This document shows, in pieces, positions 25,554 through 32,950 of a stretch of 64,000 nucleotides of DNA. The position numbers and the translations under genes were made by a program. Source of the stretch: Streptomyces sp. NBC_01485 (GTDB lineage Bacteria; Actinomycetota; Actinomycetes; Streptomycetales; Streptomycetaceae); contig NZ_CP109435.1 in the NCBI RefSeq assembly GCF_036227125.1, positions 7,936,001 through 8,000,000 of the forward strand. The letters are read 5' to 3'. The notes below the pieces were generated by a model. It was not told the DNA's origin. It worked only from the letters and a program-made list of their open reading frames with translations, and did not search any database. Each line of letters opens with the position of its first letter. Position 1 is the stretch's first letter.

Positions 25554-26555
25554 TCACAGGACGAACCCTGCCGGGAACGGGTCCGTCGGGTCGAGCAGGT
25601 ACTGCGCTGTGCCGGTGATCCAGGCGCGGCCCGTGAAGCTGGGCAGCACTGCCGGACGGCCCGCCACCTCGGTCGTGCCGAGCAGCCTGCCGGTGAACCG
25701 GGTGCCGATGAACGACTCGTTCACGAACTCGGTGTGCAGCGGCAGTTCGCCCCGCGCGTGCAGTTGCGCCATGCGCGCGCTGGTACCCGTGCCGCACGGC
25801 GAACGGTCGAACCAGCCCGGGTGGATGGCCATCGCGTGCCGTGAGTGGCGGGCGGTGGCGCCGGGCGCGTACAGGTGGACGTGGTGACAGCCGCGGATCG
25901 ACGGATCCTCCGGATGGACCGGCTCCTCCCCGGAGTTGATCACTTCCATCAGCGACAGTCCGGCTTGCAGGATGTCGTCCTTGCGGGCGCGGTCGAAGGG
26001 CAGACCGAACTCCTCCAGCGGCAGGATCGCGTAGAAGTTGCCGCCGTACGCCAGGTCGTACGTCACGGTACGGCCGTCGGGCAGCGTCGCCTTGCGGTCC
26101 AGCGCGACCGCGAAGGAGGGAACGTTCTGCAAGGTCACGGACGTGGCCGCGCCGTCCTCGACCGCCACCTCGGCGACGACGAGTCCGGCCGGGGTGTCCA
26201 GGCGGATGGTGGTGACCGGTTCGACGACCTCGACCATGCCCGTCTCGACGAGCACGGTCGCCACCCCGATCGTGCCGTGCCCGCACATCGGCAGATACCC
26301 GGAGACCTCGATGTAGACGACACCCCAGTCGCAGTCCGGCCGGGTGGGCGGCTGGAGGATCGCGCCGCTCATCGCGGAGTGGCCGCGGGGCTCGTTCATC
26401 AGCAACTGCTTGACGTCGTCGCGGTGTTCACGGAAGTACAGCCGCCGCTCGTTCATCGTCGCGCCGGGGATGGTGCCGATCCCACCCGTGATCACGCGGG
26501 TGGGCATGCCCTCGGTGTGCGAGTCGACGGCGTGCAGGACGAGCTTGCTGCGCAT
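25554..26555 (-). CDS. 4-hydroxyproline 2-epimerase (proline racemase family)
   Basis: 333 residues. Both catalytic cysteines of the two-base mechanism are present: C91 in MCGHG and C254 in SPCGTG. This favours an epimerase/racemase over the trans-3-hydroxyproline dehydratase branch, where one Cys is replaced. HAVDSHTEGMPTRV at the start and NEPRGHSAMSGA are typical. It should interconvert trans-4-hydroxy-L-proline and cis-4-hydroxy-D-proline, feeding the dehydrogenase genes located upstream in the same direction. The ATG at 26555 is chosen because the conserved part starts right there; a longer open frame upstream runs through an intergenic repeat. Confidence 0.9.
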   Translation of the reverse strand: MRSKLVLHAVDSHTEGMPTRVITGGIGTIPGATMNERRLYFREHRDDVKQLLMNEPRGHSAMSGAILQPPTRPDCDWGVVYIEVSGYLPMCGHGTIGVATVLVETGMVEVVEPVTTIRLDTPAGLVVAEVAVEDGAATSVTLQNVPSFAVALDRKATLPDGRTVTYDLAYGGNFYAILPLEEFGLPFDRARKDDILQAGLSLMEVINSGEEPVHPEDPSIRGCHHVHLYAPGATARHSRHAMAIHPGWFDRSPCGTGTSARMAQLHARGELPLHTEFVNESFIGTRFTGRLLGTTEVAGRPAVLPSFTGRAWITGTAQYLLDPTDPFPAGFVL

Positions 26556-26573
26556 GAAGGCCCCTTCTGTGCC

Positions 26574-26622
26574 GCAGAGTTGGAAGGTCGAGTTCTGTAC
26601 CGCGGAGCTGGAAGGCCGAGTT
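26574..26622. repeat. Imperfect 21-bp direct repeat before the epimerase gene
   Basis: 26574-26594 and 26602-26622 match at 18 of 21 positions, spaced 28 bp start to start. A shorter third copy (gagctgga) follows. It fills the gap between the DapA-family gene and the epimerase and could be a regulator site or a small duplication. Confidence 0.6.
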
Positions 26623-26652
26623 GGACGGCTGAGCTGGACGCTGGAGGCGGCG

Positions 26653-27594
26653 TTACGCCAGACCCGCCGCGACGGCCTTCTCGGTGGCCGCGCGGACGGC
26701 GGCCTCCTGCTCCGGCAGCAAAGGGAACCGTGGCGGACGGCAACTACCGCCGTGGCGGCCCACGATGTCCATCGAGAGTTTGATCGCCTGGACGAACTCC
26801 ACGCGGGAGTCCCAGCGCAGCAGCGGGTGGAGCTGACGGTAGAGAGGGAGCGCCGTGGTGAGGTCACCGGCGACGGCCGCCCGGTACAGCTCCACCGAGG
26901 CCTTCGGCAGCGCGTTGGGGTAGCCGGCCACCCAGCCCTTGGCGCCCGCGACGGCCAACTCCAGCAGCACGTCGTCGGCGCCGATCAACAGGTCCAGTTC
27001 GGGGGCGAGTTCGGCGATCCGGTAGGCGCGTCGGACGTCGCCCGAGAACTCCTTGACGCCGTGGATGTGCCCCTCGCCGTGCAGCCGTGCCAGCAGTTCG
27101 GGTACGAGGTCGACCTTGGTGTCGATCGGGTTGTTGTACGCCACGACCGGCAGGCCGGCCTTGGCGACCTCCGCGTAGTGGGCCGTGACGGCGCGCTCGT
27201 CCGCGCGGTAGGCGTTGGGCGGCAGCAGCATCACCGCCCCGCAGCCCGCTTCGGCCGCCTGCTCGGCCCAACGGCGGGCCTCCGCCGAGCCGTACGCGGC
27301 GACCCCGGGCATCACCCGCGCCCCGCCGATCGCGGCCACCGCGGTCTCCACCACCCTGGTGCGTTCCTCGGGCGTGAGCACCTGGTACTCGCCCAGCGAG
27401 CCGTTGGGTACGACGCCGTCGCAGCCGTTCGCCACCAGCCAGGCGCAGTGCTCGGCGTACCGGTCGTAGTCGACGGAGAGGTCGCGGCCGAGCGGGAGCG
27501 CGGTGGCGACGAGGACACCACGCCAAGGGCGGTGCCGGGCGGCGGTGGGGTCGGGAGGTGAGGTGGGGGCGGGGGGAGTGGTGGGGGCGGTCAT
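26653..27594 (-). CDS. DapA-family aldolase, probable 1-pyrroline-4-hydroxy-2-carboxylate deaminase
   Basis: 313 residues, class I aldolase-type TIM barrel. GSLGEYQVLTPEER matches the GTTGE region of the DHDPS family, YNNPIDT contains the conserved Tyr, and HGVKEFSGD holds the Schiff-base Lys. In hydroxyproline catabolism a member of this family deaminates pyrroline-4-hydroxy-2-carboxylate to alpha-ketoglutarate semialdehyde; neighbours support this role here. No gene for the next enzyme, the semialdehyde dehydrogenase, is seen nearby. The ATG 27594 has aaggga upstream. Confidence 0.83.
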   Translation of the reverse strand: MTAPTTPPAPTSPPDPTAARHRPWRGVLVATALPLGRDLSVDYDRYAEHCAWLVANGCDGVVPNGSLGEYQVLTPEERTRVVETAVAAIGGARVMPGVAAYGSAEARRWAEQAAEAGCGAVMLLPPNAYRADERAVTAHYAEVAKAGLPVVAYNNPIDTKVDLVPELLARLHGEGHIHGVKEFSGDVRRAYRIAELAPELDLLIGADDVLLELAVAGAKGWVAGYPNALPKASVELYRAAVAGDLTTALPLYRQLHPLLRWDSRVEFVQAIKLSMDIVGRHGGSCRPPRFPLLPEQEAAVRAATEKAVAAGLA

Positions 27595-27634
27595 CGGGAA
27601 AGTCCCTTCCGTCAGTGGTATGTGAAATAGCACT

Positions 27635-29044
27635 TCACTGGGGTGTCGTGGGGTCGGTCGGCGGGGCGGCCAGTACGCCGAGAGGTACGGGGCGGGCCAG
27701 TAGCCGTCGTGCCGGGGTGAGTTCACAGCCCGCGACGCCGGCCACGCCGGGCTCGCACATCCGGCCCTGGCACCAGCCCATTCCGGCCCGGGTCAGCAGC
27801 TTCACGGTGCGCAGGTCACCCGCGCCGAGTGCGCCGACGGCCTCGCGGACGGCGCCGGCGGTGACCTCCTCGCAACGGCACACGACCGTCTCGTCCGTCA
27901 CCTGCTCCGTCCACCGGACAGGCTGTGCGGCGTACGCGCCGTCCAGTGCCGCGAAGAACGACCGCAGCCGGGTACGGGACCGGGCGGCCGGTGCCCACTC
28001 GCTCGGGTCGGGAACCGTGCCGGTCAGCCTCGCCGCCGCCGACCGTCCGGCGATGTGCCCCTCGGCGAGCGACAGGGCCGCGCCGCCGACGCCCGTGGTC
28101 TCGCCCGCCGCCCAGACGCCCGGGACGTCGGTGCGCTGTTCGTCGTCGACGCGCACGGTCGGCCCGTCGAGGCGACAGCCGAGCCCCTCCGCGAGATCGG
28201 TGTGCGGCAGCAGGCCATGACCGACGGCGAGGGCGTCGCAGGGCAGACGTCGTTCGGTACCGGGCACCGGTCGGCCCTCGGCGTCCAGCGCGGCGACCGT
28301 GACGTACTCCAGGCGTTCGATGCCGTGCGCCTCCAGCACTATGTGACGGACCTTCACCGAGATTCGGTGGTGCAGGAGTTGGGCCGTGTAGACGGCGCCC
28401 TCGGCCAGCTTCGCCGGGGTCGCGGCCCAAGTCCGGGCGTGACGTACGAAGTTGCCCGGACCGGCCGATTCGACCAAGGCGACGACCCGTGCTCCCGCGG
28501 CGGCGAGGCCGGTCGCGACGGGCAGGAGCAGGGGTCCCGTGCCGGCGACGACCGCCGTGCGGCCGGGCAGCACGAGCCCGCCCTTCAACAGCGCCTGGGC
28601 GCCGCCCGCGGTGACCACACCGGGCAGAGTCCAGCCGGGGAACGGCAGGATCTTCTCGTAGCCGCCGGTCGCCAGCAGCACCCCGTCGGCGCGGACCGCG
28701 ACGGACTCCTCCTGCTCCGGACCCAGTAGCGCATGGACGGTGAATCCGTTCGACTCCCTTTCCACACACCACACGTGACGGTCAGTCAGATATGTGACGC
28801 GTCCGGCGGCGAGGTGGGCGTCGAGCCCGGCGCGCAGTCGCTCCCAGGTGCGCCACTGGTGGTGAAGTGCCTGCGGGCGCCGAGCGCCGAGTCCGTGCGC
28901 GGGCTGCCGGTAGAACTGTCCGCCCGCCTCGGCGCCGGAGTCGGTCAGCACCACCCGCACACCGCGCGCCGCTGCCGCTGACGCGGCGGCGAGCCCGGCC
29001 GGGCCCGCGCCGATCACCGCGAGCGTCGGGCGGCGTTCAGTCAT
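27635..29044 (-). CDS. D-hydroxyproline dehydrogenase, FAD/BFD-type [2Fe-2S] subunit
   Basis: 469 residues. N-terminal FAD motif GAGPAGLAAASA, GGQFYRQP, a second dinucleotide motif (VVAGTGPLLLPVA) and the FAD-closing GVWAAGETTGVGG. The C-terminus has a BFD-like iron-sulfur domain: VCRCEEVTAG and GWCQGRMC supply four cysteines. The arrangement is that of the large subunit of heterotrimeric dye-linked dehydrogenases (HcnB/opine-oxidase-like), which oxidise D-hydroxyproline or opines. It overlaps the next upstream gene by 8 bp, so the three subunits are co-translated. Confidence 0.87.
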   Translation of the reverse strand: MTERRPTLAVIGAGPAGLAAASAAAARGVRVVLTDSGAEAGGQFYRQPAHGLGARRPQALHHQWRTWERLRAGLDAHLAAGRVTYLTDRHVWCVERESNGFTVHALLGPEQEESVAVRADGVLLATGGYEKILPFPGWTLPGVVTAGGAQALLKGGLVLPGRTAVVAGTGPLLLPVATGLAAAGARVVALVESAGPGNFVRHARTWAATPAKLAEGAVYTAQLLHHRISVKVRHIVLEAHGIERLEYVTVAALDAEGRPVPGTERRLPCDALAVGHGLLPHTDLAEGLGCRLDGPTVRVDDEQRTDVPGVWAAGETTGVGGAALSLAEGHIAGRSAAARLTGTVPDPSEWAPAARSRTRLRSFFAALDGAYAAQPVRWTEQVTDETVVCRCEEVTAGAVREAVGALGAGDLRTVKLLTRAGMGWCQGRMCEPGVAGVAGCELTPARRLLARPVPLGVLAAPPTDPTTPQ

Positions 29045-29345
29045 CGTGACCTGTCCCTTCCTGGGTACGGACGTCCGCGCCAGGCACGGCCGGTACCAGG
29101 CAGGCCCGTTGGTTGGGGCGGCCGTCGACGGTCACCAGGCAGTCGAAGCACACCCCGATGCCGCAGAAGACCCCGCGCGCCTGCCCGCCGTTCCGCGTGG
29201 TGCGCCAGGCCGTGACACCGGACGACCACAGCGCGGCGGCGATCGTCTGCCCGGACAGTGCCTCGATCACCCGGCCGTCGAAGGTGAGGGTGAACGGGGC
29301 GCCGGGACGCGCCCGGACCAGCTTCAGCGGGTTCCACGAACTCAC
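29037..29345 (-). CDS. D-hydroxyproline dehydrogenase, small [2Fe-2S] subunit
   Basis: 102 residues of plant-ferredoxin type. FDGRVIEALSGQTIAAAL is the beginning of the fold and CGIGVCFDCLV plus the later RACL provide the four cluster cysteines. It is the electron-transfer subunit (HcnA-like) of the three-part dehydrogenase encoded by its two overlapping neighbours (4 bp on one side, 8 bp on the other). Confidence 0.9.
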   Translation of the reverse strand: MSSWNPLKLVRARPGAPFTLTFDGRVIEALSGQTIAAALWSSGVTAWRTTRNGGQARGVFCGIGVCFDCLVTVDGRPNQRACLVPAVPGADVRTQEGTGHDD

Positions 29346-30550
29346 GGAGCGGCCTCCTCGGCCGAGCTGTCGGGGTGGCCGGTGTTGTGGGAGCGGCTGG
29401 GGTGACTGAAGTGGTCGAAGCGGTCGGGGCGGAACGGTGTCAGGCTCGGTTCCGGGTTTTCGCCGGCGAGTGTCCGCGCGATCAGGTGGCCGGTGCCGGT
29501 GGCGAGCCCGATGCCCGCGCCCTCGTGCCCGCAGGCGTGGAACAGCCCGGGCACGCGGGGGTCGGGCCCGATGGCCGGCAGGTGGTCGGGCATGTAGGGG
29601 CGGAAGCCGAGATACGTGCGCATCGCCCGTACGTGCTCCAGGAACGGGAACAGGCGCGTCGCCCCTGCCGCCAGGGCGCGTACGACCGGCAGCGAGAAGG
29701 ACCGGTCGAAGCCGACCCGTTCACGGCTCGCGCCGATCAGCACCGGCCCGGCGGCGGTCCCCTCGACGACCGGTGAGGTCTGCAGGGCGGCCGAGTCGCT
29801 CGCCACGTCGGCCACGTAGTCGGCGGCGTACACCTTGTGCCGCACCCGGCGCGGCAGCGGCTCGGTGACCAGGACGAAGCCCCGGCGGGGGAGTACGGGC
29901 AGCCCCACCCCCGCCAGCGCCGCGACCTCCGCGCCCCATGTCCCGGCCGCGTTCACCACGGCCGGCGCGAGGATGTCACCCCGGTCGGTTCGCACGCCCC
30001 GTACGGCACCGTCGGCGCCGCGCAGTATCCGCGTCACCGTGCGACCGGTCTCCAGCCGCGCACCCGAGGCCCGTACGAGGTGAGCGGCGGCCAGGGTGGG
30101 CATCACCTGGGCGTCCTGCGGATACAGCACACCGCCCGCGAGACCGGGTGCCAAGTACGGTTCCAAGTCAGGGAGTTGGCCTGCCTTGACGTCGACGGTC
30201 GTCACCCCGGCCGCGCGTTGTCCGGCCGCCAGGTCCGTGAGGGCGGTGAGTGCCTCGGGCGTGGAGGCGACGACGAGCCCGCCCTTGGGTTCGTACTCGA
30301 CGGCCGCGCCCAGTTCTTGAGCCAGCTCGCTCCACAACCGTCCGGACAGCAAGGCCAGTTGGAGTTCGGGGCCGGGCTCCTTGTCCGAGACGAGGAGGTT
30401 GCCCTCGCCCGCGCCGGTGGTGCCGCCGGCCACCGGACCGCGGTCGACCAGCACCACCTCGAGCCCGGCGCGGGCCGCGTACAGCGCGCAGGCGGCGCCC
30501 ACCATGCCGGCGCCGACGACCACGACGTCACCACTCGGTCGCTTGGTCAC
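29342..30550 (-). CDS. D-hydroxyproline dehydrogenase, DAO-type FAD subunit
   Basis: 402 residues of the D-amino-acid-oxidase superfamily: DVVVVGAGMVGAACALYAARAG, GGTTGAGEGNLL, VVNAAGTW and the C-terminal CGHEGAGIGLATGTG. This is the HcnC/SoxB-like catalytic subunit that oxidises the imino acid to 1-pyrroline-4-hydroxy-2-carboxylate. It is first of the hydroxyproline genes, just downstream of the ATGTCACAT palindrome. The C-terminal 30 residues are His/Ser-rich and probably disordered. Confidence 0.88.
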   Translation of the reverse strand: MTKRPSGDVVVVGAGMVGAACALYAARAGLEVVLVDRGPVAGGTTGAGEGNLLVSDKEPGPELQLALLSGRLWSELAQELGAAVEYEPKGGLVVASTPEALTALTDLAAGQRAAGVTTVDVKAGQLPDLEPYLAPGLAGGVLYPQDAQVMPTLAAAHLVRASGARLETGRTVTRILRGADGAVRGVRTDRGDILAPAVVNAAGTWGAEVAALAGVGLPVLPRRGFVLVTEPLPRRVRHKVYAADYVADVASDSAALQTSPVVEGTAAGPVLIGASRERVGFDRSFSLPVVRALAAGATRLFPFLEHVRAMRTYLGFRPYMPDHLPAIGPDPRVPGLFHACGHEGAGIGLATGTGHLIARTLAGENPEPSLTPFRPDRFDHFSHPSRSHNTGHPDSSAEEAAP

Positions 30551-30559
30551 GCCAGTAAT

Positions 30560-30568
30560 ATGTCACAT
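30560..30568. promoter_or_regulatory. ATGTCACAT palindrome before the hydroxyproline block
   Basis: An odd-centred perfect palindrome (ATGT-C-ACAT) lies 10 bp upstream of the first gene. Its core ATGTCAC also occurs in both repeats upstream of the GntR gene. It could be the operator of that regulator. Confidence 0.45.
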
Positions 30569-30638
30569 GGCGCTGAGTGGAGGAAGGCCGCCTGAAGACC
30601 GCTGGAGGTCGGCCCGAAGGGCTGAGTGGGAGGCGGCT

Positions 30639-31532
30639 TCAGTCGAACTCGCTGGGCTCCGGGGCCGGGGTGCGGCCTTCCCGGACGTCCTTCAGCCGTG
30701 TGGTGCCGTGGCTGACCGCGTCCTCGGTGCTGTCGTGATCGGCGCCGTCGAGTCCGCCGTTGGTGACCGTGATCGCGTCGTCCCCGACCCGTACGGCCGC
30801 GACGTCCAGGGTGAGCGTGACCGGGGAGCCGCCGGAGGCGCCCTGCACCGTCACCGTCACGCCCTGCCGGGTGTCGCCCGCCTTGGGCAGGGAGGCCTCG
30901 ATGACCTGCACGCTGCGTGTGGAGCCGTCGGGGGCGACCGCGTTGAACTGGTCGCACGTGGTCGGGAGCGACTCCAGCCAGTCCAGCGACTTGCCGAGGG
31001 CGGCCCGTTGGTAGGCGCCGACCTGGTAGAGCAGCCGGGAGTTGCCCTCGGTGAAGCCGGTGAGCGCCGACGCGCCGGACGGACGGCCGAGGAGGTCGTC
31101 GTCGTAGAGACCGTCGAGGAGTCGTTGGCAGTCGGCGGGGGCCTGCGTCTTGGCCGTGAGGAACTGGGACGCGTCGACCTTGCCGATGAGCAGCTTGTCC
31201 TGCCAGCTCGCCGCGCTCTTCACCTGCGTCCAGTCGTCCTCCAGGTCTCCCTCGGTGATCAGCGCGGTCCGTGCGCCGGCCGGGGTGAGCGGCTTGGCGA
31301 CCGGCTTGGTGGGGGACGCGGTGGTCCGTTCGGCGACGGGTTTGGCCGCGACGCCCGAGCCGGTCGACGCGCTGTCGCCGTCCCCGTCGGAACAGGCCGC
31401 CGTGGCGAACAGCGTCCCGGCGGCGAGGGCGGCGGCCAGCAGACGGGCCGGGCGGGCGGGACGGGTCGGACCGGCCGGGCCGGAGGGGCGGGCCGGGCAG
31501 GGCGGGCGGGACGACGAGCGAGGGGTGGTCAC
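30639..31532 (-). CDS. Secreted lipoprotein of unknown function
   Basis: 297 residues. GTG 31532 is preceded by a near-perfect aggaggt ribosome-binding site. A basic N-terminus and hydrophobic core lead to a lipobox (ATAAC) with Cys near residue 36, then a Ser/Thr/Lys linker. The mature domain starts near residue 75 (PAGARTALITEGDL) and shows LLDGLYDDDLLG and alternating strands with a late DVAAVRVGDDAITV, resembling sensor-domain-like lipoproteins of Streptomyces. No catalytic motif is seen. It is transcribed toward the hydroxyproline genes but separated by 88 bp. Confidence 0.8.
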   Translation of the reverse strand: MTTPRSSSRPPCPARPSGPAGPTRPARPARLLAAALAAGTLFATAACSDGDGDSASTGSGVAAKPVAERTTASPTKPVAKPLTPAGARTALITEGDLEDDWTQVKSAASWQDKLLIGKVDASQFLTAKTQAPADCQRLLDGLYDDDLLGRPSGASALTGFTEGNSRLLYQVGAYQRAALGKSLDWLESLPTTCDQFNAVAPDGSTRSVQVIEASLPKAGDTRQGVTVTVQGASGGSPVTLTLDVAAVRVGDDAITVTNGGLDGADHDSTEDAVSHGTTRLKDVREGRTPAPEPSEFD

Positions 31533-31779
31533 GGGTACCTCCTGAGGACGGGTCGGCTGCCCCTGCCCTCCACGGCACCACCGCCCAGGCCGCTCGACCA
31601 GCGCACTGAGCCGTACGAGTGAAGCGGCGGGCGTGCCGAGAGGTGGATGGAGGCGAGGGCGGAGGGGCGGGCGAAGCCGGAAAATGCGAGCGGGTCCGGG
31701 CCCGAGCCGGGGCATGATGGGCGTCCCGTCGCCCGACCACGGCGGCGGTGATCATCATCGGGGAACGATCGGGGCACCT

Positions 31780-32484
31780 GTGACCGTCACCAACATCCTG
31801 CTGTCCGGAATCGTCGGCTCGACCGCCTACGGGCTCGCCCGCGAAGGCTCCGACGTGGACCGCCTCGGCATGTTCGCCACCCCCACCGAGGAGCTGCACG
31901 GCCTGAGCCGACCGCAGGAGTCGCATGTCAGCACGGCACCCGACCGCACCCTGCACGAGGCCGCGAAGTGGTGCCGGCTCGCCCTCGGCGGCAACCCGAC
32001 CGTGATGGAACTCGTCTGGCTACCGGACGAGTTGTACGAGGTGCGCACCCCTCTCGGTGACGAACTCATCGCCCTCCGTACGACATTGCTCAGCGCCGGA
32101 CGTGTCCGCGACGCCTATCTCGGCTACGCCACCCAGCAGTTCCGGAGGCTGCAGAACCGCAGCGAAGGCACCCGTTCCGGGGACACCCGCAACCGGACCG
32201 CCAAGCACGCCCGTCACCTCAAGAGGCTCTGCACCCAGGGCTACGAGCTGTACTCCACAGGTCAGTTGACGATCCGGGTCGAGGACCCGGAGAGCTGTCA
32301 CCGGTTCGGCGAGCAGGTCGCCGCCGACCCCGAGGCCGCGGTGCCTCTGCTGCGCGGATTCGAGGAGGCGTTCGCCGAGACGCGCAGCGTGCTGCCCGAA
32401 CAGCCCGACGAGACGGCCGCCGACGCGTGGCTGCGCCGGGTGCGGAGGCATTTCTACACGGCACTCCAGCCGACGCCCGTGTGA
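31780..32484 (+). CDS. Predicted nucleotidyltransferase (DNA polymerase beta superfamily)
   Basis: 234 residues. SGIVGSTAYGLAREGSDVDRLGMF shows the GS motif and the DxD metal site of minimal nucleotidyltransferases; an Arg/Lys-rich helix (KHARHLKRL) follows. It resembles the COG3541-type family widespread in bacteria and phages, whose substrate is unknown. GTG 31780 fits the conserved start; the longer open frame upstream has no conserved residues. It stands alone and points away from the lipoprotein gene. Confidence 0.85.
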   Translation: MTVTNILLSGIVGSTAYGLAREGSDVDRLGMFATPTEELHGLSRPQESHVSTAPDRTLHEAAKWCRLALGGNPTVMELVWLPDELYEVRTPLGDELIALRTTLLSAGRVRDAYLGYATQQFRRLQNRSEGTRSGDTRNRTAKHARHLKRLCTQGYELYSTGQLTIRVEDPESCHRFGEQVAADPEAAVPLLRGFEEAFAETRSVLPEQPDETAADAWLRRVRRHFYTALQPTPV

Positions 32485-32684
32485 CTCTCCCGTGTGACGC
32501 GCACGCGTGAACGCCGTGGTGCGCGGTGCCTACCGCTGAGGCGGCCGAGAGAGCGGAGAGCGCCGAGAGAGTGGTGCGATAAATCGCGTGCCGGGCATGC
32601 TCGTTCGCTCTTACACTCGTCGAAGACCGAGCGCGGCCCACGACAGGGCGGCGCCGCACCGAGACGAACGAGGGGAGCCCGGCC

Positions 32685-32789
32685 ATGCGTGACCACACCG
32701 CTGTCGCCTCTCCCCGCTCCCGCTACGAGGTGATCCTCGTGTCTCCGTCCGTCCGGTGCTCGCGGCGCGGCCGGCACCGGATGTTCTGA
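32685..32789 (+). CDS. Candidate 34-residue peptide
   Basis: The ATG at 32685 follows gagggga by 7-8 bp and gives a 34-residue, Arg-rich peptide ending VRCSRRGRHRMF. A TACACT at 32612-32617 could be its -10. The position, 160 bp before the EF-G-like gene in a 466-bp gap, would fit a leader peptide or small protein. There is no homology that I recognise; only the ribosome-binding site and codon usage support it. Confidence 0.4.
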   Translation: MRDHTAVASPRSRYEVILVSPSVRCSRRGRHRMF

Positions 32790-32848
32790 CGATCGGCTGA
32801 GTGTTCCAACGCTCCGTGCATTCCAACGCGCCGTTGACAGAGTAAATC

Positions 32849-32861
32849 TGACGGTGCGTCA
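32849..32861. promoter_or_regulatory. TGACG-N3-CGTCA palindrome before the EF-G-like gene
   Basis: Five-base arms TGACG/CGTCA around GTG, 90 bp upstream of the start codon and 9 bp after a TTGACA (32834-32839) that may be a -35. It looks like an operator overlapping the promoter. The rest of the 466-bp gap holds only the candidate small peptide. Confidence 0.4.
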
Positions 32862-32950
32862 TGCATGTTGGCCCTCGCCTGCTGCTCTTTGCAGCTTCGT
32901 CCGGAAATCGCGCTGCCCGTTCTCGGAAAGACCCCGAAAGGCCAAGGGCC

